DNA of 64,000 bases, taken from the NCBI GenBank assembly GCA_022702705.1, contig CM040421.1, forward strand, positions 61,854,621-61,918,620, read 5' to 3'. The notes under the pieces were generated by a model, which made no database searches, had not been told where the DNA came from, and saw only the letters and a program-made list of their open reading frames with translations. Numbering within the stretch: the stretch's first letter is position 1; every line of letters starts with the position of its first letter. Shown here piece after piece: positions 56,243 to 64,000 of the stretch. The DNA is from Papilionanthe hookeriana x Papilionanthe teres (lineage: Eukaryota > Streptophyta > Magnoliopsida > Asparagales > Orchidaceae). Both the position numbers and the translations under genes were made by a program.

Positions 56243-57310
56243 ACAGTTCAATTTTTATCATTTTTAGTCCTTTTTGCTCCAGATTTGCGCCTTTTTGCTC
56301 TTTTTGCTTTTAACACCTATAAATCTTCATTCATGCAAAAAAACACAGAAAATATCTTTCTTTAAAGTGTAATTTCATATGAAATTGGAATGAATTTCTC
56401 AATATATTTTCTTGTGGTCAAAATCCCTCAAACTTAACTATTACTTGTCCTCAAGTAATCTAGATACTACATAAAAGTAATGATTATTTATAGTAAAGCT
56501 TTAGTTCAGAATTACTATGAATTTGATTCAAATAAATATTATAGTAAAGTTTTCTAGAAATATTTTTAAATAATTAAATCAAGTTTGTAGAGATAAGCTT
56601 ATTTAGTCATCAATTTTAAGATTTCTAGTTTCCTATTTATTTCAAGAATGACTATATTTTTTAATATTAAATTACTTAAGATATTTAGATGATAGGAATT
56701 TCATGAAAGCACTACTTAGTAAAATACTAATCCATATATATAAGTTTAGAAATGTAATCGAAGTTTACCCTTTAAGGTTAATTCGAATGAAACCGATTTT
56801 TGATAAGGCATTTCCTCAAGCTTCTCCTCACTTATATATATATATATATATATATCTCTTCTCTTTTTTTTTTCTGGATTGATTTTCAATCCCCTTTTTC
56901 TTTCCTTTTTCAAGTAAGGATCACTATTTTTGGTTAGCCTGTTAATAATTTTGAACTTCATTTTCCTCTTCCTAAATTTGAAACTGGAAACATTTACTTC
57001 TCTTATATGTATTTCAAAGTTTTTACTTCATTGAGTTTCAATATTTTCTTTCTCAACTAAATAACTAAGAATTTTATATTTGTAAATATAGTTTTTCTTA
57101 CTTTAAATAGTTAACTATATTCTTATTCTCTTATACTAAATATTCTTAATCTACAAAATTAGTTAATCATTAAAAGTATTTCTCTTTAACTTTCTATAAA
57201 AATTAAATAAATTAATTCTAGTTTACTAAATTAAAATTACTACAAAAAATAATTTTATAATAATTTTTGAAAATATAATTTGAGAACAATTTAATAATTA
57301 AATTTGTATT

Positions 57311-57325
57311 TTTCCCTCCCCCAAA
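57311..57325 (-). other. Polypurine tract of Athila-2
   Basis: TTTGGGGGAGGGAAA on the minus strand, about 450 bp after the ORF3b stop; it matches the usual Athila tract. Confidence 0.7.
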
Positions 57326-57326
57326 C

Positions 57327-57776
57327 TTAAATTTTTCTATCTATCTATATGGGGTGAAAAGAAAATAATCTGTAAATTTAATTCATACCTTCGTGCTTTA
57401 GGTATTTCTTTTTTGAAGTTCGTGAGTTCTTTTTATCACTTAATTACTTGTACTGTTAATAACTTTCTACACATATATAATATTAAAGAAATTGCTGGGT
57501 AAAGAAGTTTCAAAATAAGTACAAAACACTATCACAACTTATATTTAGTTTAATTCTAAACACACACAATTGACTATTTCAATTTAAGGTTACAATAACA
57601 GTCTGAAATATCAAAATTTACAAACTATATAACTTTAACAACAATATTTAAAAAGGTCTACACCACATGACAATAAAAAACATTAATACTAAAGTTTTAA
57701 GAAAAACATACAATCAATCATAACATCATAATAATCAAAGTTTATAAGTCAAATAACTAAACAAATAAACATAGAA
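57327..57776. other. Spacer between Athila-2 ORF3b and its polypurine tract
   Basis: AT-rich, no coding or repeat structure recognised. Confidence 0.5.
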
Positions 57777-57777
57777 T

Positions 57778-58944
57778 CTAATCTTCCGCATCAAAGTCCC
57801 AAACTACATCATCGTTTCCTTGATCAGCGGGTGGACTAGGCTGGTAATGACTGTAGCGGGGGCACTCCAGAAATATAACATCAAGCTCTCCTCTCCTGTA
57901 ACGATTCTCACCATCATAATAAGCTATCTCAAACTCCAAATGTCTCTGGAGATACTTACTGACATAATCATGCCTTCGCTCTAATCCTCCAATTCTCTGA
58001 TCAATATACTCCAATTTTTCCTCAATCTTTTCAAAACTCTTCCGTTGCAGGGTCATTTCATTCATCAAATCATGAAGGGTAGGAGAACTATAAGTAGGAG
58101 GATCATAACTGGTAGAGGGAATATCCCTACTAGTTGCAGGTACGTAACTCCTAGTTCCAGATCTCCATCATTCGTGGGATTCATAAGTCTTTATATTACC
58201 CTGGGTAATGGGTTTCATAGGCTCCACCCATTCCTTATCATCTCTTGCCTCTACCCCAGATAATTGGCAGAGTGCATAAATTAGACCAGGATGACCTAGT
58301 CCTCCTCCACTCTCACTTCTTGCAGTGGCTAATACATTCTTGTGAATAATATTTTCCACATTAATACTTCTTTGGTTCTTAATACAGAAATTCAGAACTG
58401 CTCTATCTCTTGTTACTTCACTATGGTGATATGTGGGTAACAAGGTAGAACAAATAAAATAGTGTAAAGCTTTAGATATTGCATTTAACATAGAAAGAGG
58501 GAAGTTTACCCGTTCACGCTGCTTAATTTTCTAAACTCCATTCCCATCAGTTAAAAAGTTGATTACTTCTTCCAGCGGTCCTTCCATTGTTCCAAAAGTA
58601 TCATACTCGCTGATGTGTAAGTCACGTACTTCATAGAAAGAATTGATTCTTGCAGCATTGAAATCAACTAAAAATCCTCTAACCTTTATTGGTACATCTT
58701 CTATTTCAGTTAAGTTGGCATAAAATTCATTCACTACTTCCACTGCAGCTTTATTTGTGGTGTAACAGAAAATTTCCCACCTCCTTTCTTTTATAATTCG
58801 TTTCACTTCTCCTCCTGGATTCTTAAATACTCGATCTTGAATGCACTTCCTTGCTTGAATATTGTGGAAGTATCTTGACTGCGCTCGAGCACTTACAAAT
58901 CGTGTCTCGTCATAATCCATTCGCCTCTTTTGTCGTGGAGCCAT
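57778..58944 (-). pseudogene. Athila-2 ORF3b, putative plant transposon protein
   Basis: One unbroken frame of 389 codons with only two in-frame stops: TAG at 58531-58533 and TGA at 58168-58170. It begins MAPRQKRRMDYDETRFVSAR. Then come KCIQDRVFKNPGGEVKRIIK, YANLTEIEDVPIKVRGFLVD, FNAARINSFYEV and, after the TAG, ICSTLLPTYHHSEVTRDRAV and GHPGLIYALCQLSGVEARDD. The C-terminal part is coiled coil (KIEEKLEYIDQRIGGLERRH) and acidic at the end. It is the Athila post-integrase gene of unknown function; no transmembrane segment is visible, which argues against an envelope role. The first stop is shared with Athila-3. Confidence 0.8.
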
Positions 58945-59303
58945 TTTTTCGATCTATCAAATTTACAAAAATCTTAACTAATCTCTAAAATATTACTAAA
59001 ATGGCTTCCAAAGATGACTAAAATCACTCTAAATCAAGTTCCATGAACTTCTTCCAATTCTTTTCTCCACATTTTCAAATTTTCCAAAATTCCTTAATGT
59101 GGGAGAAATTCATGGTGAAAATAAAAAATTTTTACATAAGAGGGAAGCTCTTACCAAGGGAAGATGAAATTCGGTGTCAAAATGTGTTAAAACTGATCCA
59201 AATCCTCGATCTATCAAGCCCTAGGTCGGTTTTTCAAAGTTTTGAGGAAGGGGATGATGAATAGTGACGGTTGACCGGTCAAAATATAGTATTTTACGGA
59301 ATC
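58945..59303 (-). other. Athila-2 ORF3b upstream region
   Basis: It lies between the palindromes and the ORF3b start and is strongly similar, inverted, to 62600-62964 of Athila-3. It includes a TTTTTATTTTCACCATGAATTT stretch with a short upstream ATG. Confidence 0.55.
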
Positions 59304-59410
59304 TCGCTATCGGCGAGAAATTTCTCACCGTCGGCGAGCTAATTAATCAAATAGGCCTAAAGTTTCTGGAAAATCTCGCCATCGGCGGGATCGATCTCAC
59401 TGTCGGCGAG
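59304..59410 (-). promoter_or_regulatory. Two palindrome pairs ahead of Athila-2 ORF3b
   Basis: Plus-strand copies TCGCTATCGGCGAG (59304) and TCACCGTCGGCGAG (59325), offset 21; TCGCCATCGGCGGG (59376) and TCACTGTCGGCGAG (59397), offset 21. The pairs are 72 bp apart. They lie about 360-465 bp before the ORF3b start. Confidence 0.8.
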
Positions 59411-59797
59411 GTATTTGAATTTTTAAAATTTTTAAGATTTATAATACTCTCAATTCATTTTAAGCCTTGTTTTATGTCCGGTCACTCTAAAATATACTTT
59501 ATTATGATTATATACTATTTTAACACATAAATTTACACAACACAAATATTACAACTTTATATATATGAAATCCATGTGATTACAAATTACACACTTTACA
59601 TTACTAACAAATTGCTTTGAAAAATCTTAACACACACACAATTCAGCATCACAATCCACACTACAATACTCAAAATGCTGAGACTAAACAAATAACACAT
59701 AATCATATCTAAATTGAGATTAACTATAAAAAGTTTAAATAAAAACTAAATTCAAGCAATCACACACAAATAAGTACGAATGAATATCTTCTACTCA
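59411..59797 (-). other. Spacer between Athila-2 ORF3a and the ORF3b palindromes
   Basis: AT-rich; no coding recognised. Confidence 0.5.
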
Positions 59798-60949
59798 TCA
59801 AGATCTGAACTTAATTCTTCTCTGGATATTTCCAATAGAACGTAAATGCACGAACAGATTATAGAAAGGCCTGAAAGGGAATTCTTTGGTAGAATCTTCT
59901 TCAATCCATCCCTTCCTTCTGAAAAGTTGTATAAAACTAGCCTGCAGATGTCCTGCATGATTAATGTGCTCTTTCAATCTCCAGTCAATATGATCAAATA
60001 AATCAAAGATATTGTCAATGGAAGTCATCACATTTTGTATTTCATTCTTCAATCCTTTAAGTTTCTGTAAGATCATGTTAGTTCTATCGATCGAGGGCAC
60101 GATTGAAGGATTGTTTTGAGATGCTTGATCCGTAATAATGGTTGTCTCATTATCGTTATCCAAAGTAGGAAACATATCAGTCGGATCTAATGGTTTCCAA
60201 GGCAATAGTACCTTTTACTAAGCTTCGTAGGAAACTTGGTATTGACTACATAATGCGAAAATTGTTGAAGGATGTCCGAGCCCGTGAATAGATCCATGTA
60301 AAATTAGGCCTAAGGCAGACTTCACAATAATAGTTCCAATGTCGATGGGTAATCCAGTTTAAATACAATAATTCAAAATCGCACATTCCTTAGAGACTTT
60401 ATTTACCCTCATAGTGGGTAATAATTTTGAGGAAATAAAGAAGTGTCAGTGCTTAGAGACGGGGTTAAGAAGTGATGCAGAAAAACTAACGTACCCGTCT
60501 TCTCGCATTTCCCAATCTTATGGTTCATCAGTCAAATATCGGTAAATCTCATTCATATTGTATCTTGTAGGGACGAAATTTGAATAGTGGTAAACAGGTG
60601 TATTCTCAATTTAATACAACTCATTAATTCTTGAAGGAGTGAATGTTACCCATCTGCCTCGTACAAATACGCTTCCGTTGTTGATTCCATGAAAATTGGA
60701 ATAAAATTCTTTGACTACAGGGATAACTACCGCAGAAGTTGTATAGCATAATACCTCCCAACGTCGTTGAATATTCATCTCTTCAATAGATGTTGTCGAA
60801 TTCTACGCTCCTCTATTAACGAATCTTTTTTCTTTAATCAATCGCTTTTTCGTCATAACCTTATTGAATATCCGCTGTGCTTCATAACTGACGAACTTTC
60901 TCCTATTGAACACTTGGGATTTCTTGATTTTAAATGGATTGGATGTCAT
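59798..60949 (-). pseudogene. Athila-2 ORF3a, diverged paralogue of ORF3b
   Basis: A single frame of 384 codons from ATG 60949 (MTSNPFKIKKSQ) to the stop at 59798, interrupted by several in-frame stops but apparently no frameshift. Blocks align one by one with ORF3b: RRWEVLCYTTSAVVIPVVKE, FVRGRWVTFTPSRINELY, NEIYRYLTDEP, SSKLLPTMRVNKVSKECAIL, LGHPSTIFALC, and a C-terminal coiled coil (MILQKLKGLKNEIQNVMTSI). The two ORFs have the same length and order but low identity, so they are old tandem paralogues kept in one element. Function unknown. Confidence 0.72.
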
Positions 60950-61021
60950 AATTTCTTATTTTGGTGGAGTTTCTAATCGTTTCTAGGAAGTAAAATGTGA
61001 AAAATTCGAGTTCTAAACGTC

Positions 61022-61029
61022 TTATATAG
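61022..61029 (-). promoter_or_regulatory. TATA-like box ahead of Athila-2 ORF3a
   Basis: TATATAAG on the minus strand, about 65 bp after the palindrome pair and about 75 bp before the ORF3a ATG; the same order as in the LTR. Confidence 0.45.
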
Positions 61030-61093
61030 AAAAAAAACTTAGAATCTCCCGAAACCGCCAAGATAACTTTCTAAAACCGCTCTTGTACCAGTC

Positions 61094-61180
61094 TCGCCGT
61101 CGGTGGTAACGATCTTGCCGTCGGCGGGATAGTTATAATTTTAAACTGAATAAACATGCGCAAATCTCGCTGTCGGCGGG
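61094..61180 (-). promoter_or_regulatory. Palindrome pair plus single copy ahead of Athila-2 ORF3a
   Basis: Plus-strand copies TCGCCGTCGGTGGT (61094) and TTGCCGTCGGCGGG (61115), offset 21. A single copy TCGCTGTCGGCGGG lies at 61167, 73 bp from the first, exactly where a second pair would start. Confidence 0.75.
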
Positions 61181-61341
61181 CTAAGGCAAAATTACCCATT
61201 TTTGCTTTTGTTCCAAAAAATTTTTAATTTCTTTTGTTAATCTTAATATTGTGATGATTAATAAAAACAAATATGAGTAGTAGAATTCATTTATACTATA
61301 ATTATCAATAAACCAAGTAATTAAACTATAATTTAAGACTA

Positions 61342-61391
61342 CTATGGGTTGCCTCCCATAAAGCGCTTCGTTTAACGTCATCAGCCCTACC
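61342..61391 (-). other. Conserved post-integrase block of Athila-2
   Basis: The minus strand reads GATGACGTTAAACGAAGCGC then TTTATGGGAGGCAACCC, matching 17499-17550 of Athila-1 in the same place after integrase. It is non-coding and conserved across Athila elements, so it may have a cis function. Confidence 0.65.
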
Positions 61392-61402
61392 TATTCTGGT
61401 TG

Positions 61403-62445
61403 TTAATCAGGTTGACTGAACATTAAAACATCTTTAAAATTTGGTCTTCTTCCTTTAAAATAAGGTTTTAATCTATGTCCATTCACTTTAACTTTGTGTC
61501 TAGTCTTTGGATCTTCAATTTCTATAGTTCCGTAGGTAAATATTTGAGTTATAGTGAAAGGTCCTAACCATCGAGATTTCAATTTTCCAGAAAATAGTTT
61601 TAATCTTGTAATATAGAGCAAAACTTCTTGCCCTAGCTCAAAATTTTTCTGTTTAATCTTTCGATCATGCCATAATTTCATTTTCTCATTATAGATTCTA
61701 TCGTTATTGTAAGATTCATTTCTTAATTCTTCTAATTCATTCATCTGTAATAATCTCTTCTCAGCTTCTCTTAAATTATAATTAAATTCTTTAATCACCT
61801 AATACACTTTGTGCTCTAATTCAACTGGTAAGTGACAGTTTTTCCATATATAAGTCTGTAAGAAGTCATTCCAATCAGAGTTTTATATGCAGTCCTGTAT
61901 ACCCATAATGCAGTATCTAGTCTTGTAGACCAATCTAATCGATTAGGGTTTACAGTTTTTTCTAAAATTTGTTCAATTTCTCGATTAGAAACTTCAGCTA
62001 ATCCACTTGTTTGTGGATGATAAGCAGTTGAAATTTTATGAATAATATTGAATTTTTCTACTAATTTGTGAATATATTTGTTCTTAAAATGGGATCCTCC
62101 GTCAGTGATAATCACTCTCGGCATTCCGTATCTTGTAAAAATATTTTTCATTAAAAATTTTGAAACACTCTTAGCATCACCTCGAGGTAAGGCTTGTGCT
62201 TCAATCCATTCAGAAACATAATCAACAACAACTAATATATATGAGTTTCCAAATAAAGGTATAAATGGTCCCATAAAATCTAATCCCCAAATATCAAAAA
62301 TTTCAACTTCTAATATAAAATTTAGAGGCATTTCATTTCTTCTAGATATATTACCTACTCGTTGGCATTTATCGTAAGTTTTGATATATCTATAAACATC
62401 TCTAAAAAGAGTAGGCCAATAAAATTCAGATTGCAAAATTTTGTA
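61403..62445 (-). pseudogene. Athila-2 integrase
   Basis: The frame 62436-61816 is open for 206 codons: FYWPTLFRDVYRYIKTYDKC (end of the zinc finger), IWGLDFMGPFIP (first D), VIITDGGSHFKNKYIHKLVE (second D), YHPQTSGLAEVSNREIEQIL (E). A frameshift at about 61830 and a TAG near 61800 separate the C-terminal part (61798-61403) with GKLKSRWLGPFTITQIFTYG, the GPF/Y motif. It starts inside the zinc finger because the element is cut at 62445. Better preserved than the Athila-1 integrase. Confidence 0.85.
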
Positions 62446-62488
62446 ATCGAAATAGCAAAAATTTAAAAAATAATCAATATTTGAGAAT

Positions 62489-62597
62489 CTCGCCGACGAC
62501 GCGCTGGTGGACGCCGACGGCGTGATTTTTCTCGAGGCTATTGGAATTTAATTCAATTGAGCCCGCCGACGGTGCGAACGACCCCGCCGAAGACGAG
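62489..62597 (+). promoter_or_regulatory. Two palindrome pairs ahead of Athila-3 ORF3b
   Basis: The word is CTCGCCGACGGCGAG. Copy centres are at 62496 and 62517 (offset 21) and at 62569 and 62590 (offset 21); the pairs are 73 bp apart. They are decayed at several bases but the spacing is exact. Confidence 0.75.
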
Positions 62598-62964
62598 ATC
62601 CCAAAATTTACCTTTTAATTGCGATTTTAACCGGTCAACCGCTACTATTCATCGTCTTCTTCCTCATTTTACTAAAAAGTTTGACCTAGGGCTTGATAGA
62701 TCTCAGATTTTGAGCGATTTCAACACCTTCTAACACTGAATTTCATCTTCCCTTGCTAAGAGCTTCACTCCTATGTAAAAATTTTTTATTTTCACCATGA
62801 ATTTCTTCCACATTAAGAAATTTTGGAAAATTTGAAAATGTAAAGAAAAGACTTGGAAGGAATTCATGGAACATGATTTAGATTGCTTTAAACCACCTTT
62901 AGAAGCCATTGTATTATTATTTTGAAGATTAGTTTGGATTTTTGTGATTTTGATAGATCAAACA

Positions 62965-64000
62965 ATGGCTCCATGTTAAAAGAGAAGACTTGAATTGACG
63001 AAAATCCATTTATAAATGTAATGGCCCAATCGAAATACACTTCAATTTTTCGAGGAAAGAAGTGCATTCAAGATCGAGTTTTTGATAATCCCGGAGGAGA
63101 GGTGGAACGAGTCATTAGAGAAAGGAGATGGGAGAACTTTTGTTACACAACAAATAAAGCTGTTATTGAAGTTGTAAGAGAGTTCTATTCAAATCTGACT
63201 CAACTTGAGGACGAACCTGTCCAAGTAAGAGGATTTTCTGTCGATTTTAATGCTGCTCGCATTAATTCTTTTTATGAGCTTCACGATTACTTTTCTAGCA
63301 AGTATGAAACTTTTGGGACTATGAAAGGTCCGTTAAACGATGTTATTGACTTTCTCACTGATGGGAAAGATGTTTAGAAAATTAAAAATCGTGAACGGAT
63401 CAACTTCTCAATTTCCATGATGAATGCCACTGCTAAGACATGACTTTACTTCATTTGTTCTACTCTGCTACCCACCTATCACCATAGTGAAGTTTTGAGA
63501 GACAAAGCTGTTCTGAATTTCTGTATTCAGAACAACAAAAGTATAAATGCGGGGAGAATTATTTATCAGAATATTATGGCTACGACAAAGAGTGAATCAA
63601 GCGAATATTTAGGGCATCTTGGCCAAATTTATGCACTTTGCCAACTATCTGGAGTGGAAACAAGAGATGATGAAGAATAGGTATATTTGATGAAACCCAT
63701 TAGTAAAACAAATTTGAAGACTTATGAATCCCATGAGGAATGGAGAACTGGGAGTAGGAGCAAGGCACCTTCCACTAGTGAAGATATCCCTTCTACTAGT
63801 TATGACCCTCCAGCATCTAGTTCCCCTACTCTATATGATTTGATGAATGTCATGAACTTGCAATGAAAAAGTTTTGAGAAGTTAGATGAAAAACTAGAAA
63901 AAATTGATCAAAGGATTGAAGGTTTAGAACGAAGACATGATCATGATAGTGACTATCATCAGCAGCATTCTGATTTTGAGATGATTTATTATGATGCTCA
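62965..64000 (+). pseudogene. Athila-3 ORF3b, putative plant transposon protein, partial
   Basis: Starts at ATG 62965 (MAPC-stop-KRRLELTK), shifts frame once before 63021, then keeps one frame to the window end with stops at 63375 (TAG, same place as in Athila-2), near 63438, 63678 and near 63864. Blocks: KCIQDRVFDNPGGEVERVIR, VREFYSNLTQLEDEPVQVRG, FSVDFNAARINSFYEL, LPTYHHSEVLRDKAVLNFCI, GHLGQIYALCQLSGVETRDD and the coiled-coil EKIDQRIEGLERRHDHDSDY. Most stops look like TGG-to-TAG/TGA or CGA-to-TGA changes, as expected from methylated-cytosine decay. Confidence 0.78.

Larger units (their letters stand above)
55001..57310 (-). repeat. 3' LTR of Athila-2 (boundaries approximate)
   Basis: It follows the polypurine tract on the minus strand. 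It contains two palindrome pairs, a TATA box (56001-56010) and, near its end, a GATCGATATCTAGGACTCC ... TATACTTG block that matches the end of the Athila-1 LTR. The plus-strand TG at 55001 (TGTACTCC) is my best guess for the terminal CA. The LTR start next to the tract is not certain. Short ORFs in it carry no domain. Confidence 0.6.
55001..62445 (-). mobile_element. Athila-2: 5'-truncated Athila-lineage element
   Basis: Minus-strand order: integrase (from 62445), conserved post-integrase block, ORF3a, ORF3b, polypurine tract, 3' LTR ending near 55001. Gag, protease, RT and 5' LTR are absent; sequence of Athila-3 begins where integrase is cut. It differs from Athila-1 in its palindrome word and in having both post-integrase ORFs full length, so it is a separate family. 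Its left end lies in the first bases of the Athila-1 3' LTR. Confidence 0.85.
62446..64000 (+). mobile_element. Athila-3: 3' part of an Athila-2-family element, runs off the window
   Basis: Begins directly where Athila-2 integrase is cut and continues with palindrome pairs, leader and ORF3b in plus orientation. It is strongly similar to the inverted 59410-57800 of Athila-2. The 5' portion of this element is not in the window on this side. The two copies form a head-to-head arrangement. Confidence 0.8.

Noticed and set aside
57778..58944. ORF3b as an envelope protein
   Set aside because: No signal peptide, membrane segment or cysteine pattern is visible; the sequence matches the putative plant transposon protein family and ends in a coiled coil.
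54991..62460. AAATAGCAA at both edges of Athila-2 as a target-site duplication
   Set aside because: Athila-2 has no LTR at its right edge and the two flanks come from different elements; an AT-rich 9-mer match is easily chance.

Overview
The window is plant nuclear DNA from an angiosperm; I cannot name the species. The evidence is one P-class pentatricopeptide-repeat (PPR) gene of host type embedded in plant-specific retrotransposons: an RTE-clade LINE with the typical TTG tail, a Ty1/copia remnant, Athila-lineage Ty3/gypsy elements and a very large Tat/Ogre-type Ty3/gypsy element. The strong 5'-high GC gradient of the PPR gene hints at a monocot, but weakly. Apart from the PPR gene I see no other host gene, tRNA, rRNA or CRISPR array.

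Layout. 1-1536: decayed RTE LINE (+). 2804-3727: candidate non-autonomous element with imperfect terminal inverted repeats. 4549-6384 (-): intact intronless PPR gene with a tiny uORF touching its start. About 7860-10330: heavily decayed copia remnant (+). About 10370-54990: Athila-1 (+), with 5' LTR, gag, protease, RT, RNase H, integrase and post-integrase ORFs, split by two later insertions. The first is a 27.8-kb Tat element (18353-46125) with 7.4-kb LTRs and target duplication ACGCT. The second, 160 bp away, is a solo LTR of the same family (46291-53691) with target duplication TAGGT. 55001-62445: Athila-2 (-), 5'-truncated, from integrase to 3' LTR. 62446-64000: Athila-3 (+), a third related copy placed head to head with Athila-2 and running off the window.

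Two things stand out. First, the Tat element carries, downstream of integrase, a separate ORF region whose second half is an AlkB-type Fe(II)/2-oxoglutarate dioxygenase of the plant ALKBH9/ALKBH10 (RNA m6A demethylase) type. The HxD, distal His and Arg codons are all present, but the frame is broken several times. A splice-acceptor-like site lies 4 nt before its ATG. The plausible reading is a captured RNA demethylase that acts on the element's own RNA.

Second, all three Athila copies carry GC-rich palindromes in pairs set exactly 21 bp apart, 12 pairs in all. They lie in the LTR ahead of the TATA box and again ahead of each post-integrase ORF, usually followed by another TATA-like box. Athila-1 uses the 18-nt palindrome CTGGCGCCTAGGCGCCAG; Athila-2 and -3 use a different word (CTCGCCGACGGCGAG). 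Architecture is conserved while sequence is not, which suggests repeated internal promoter or RNA-structure modules.

A caution on quality: the three 7.4-kb LTR copies differ in a patterned way at CAG/CTG sites (CWG read as CG, CGA or CGAG). This looks like a base-calling artefact at CHG-methylated sites. Some frameshifts in the Tat ORFs, including the AlkB region, may therefore not be real.
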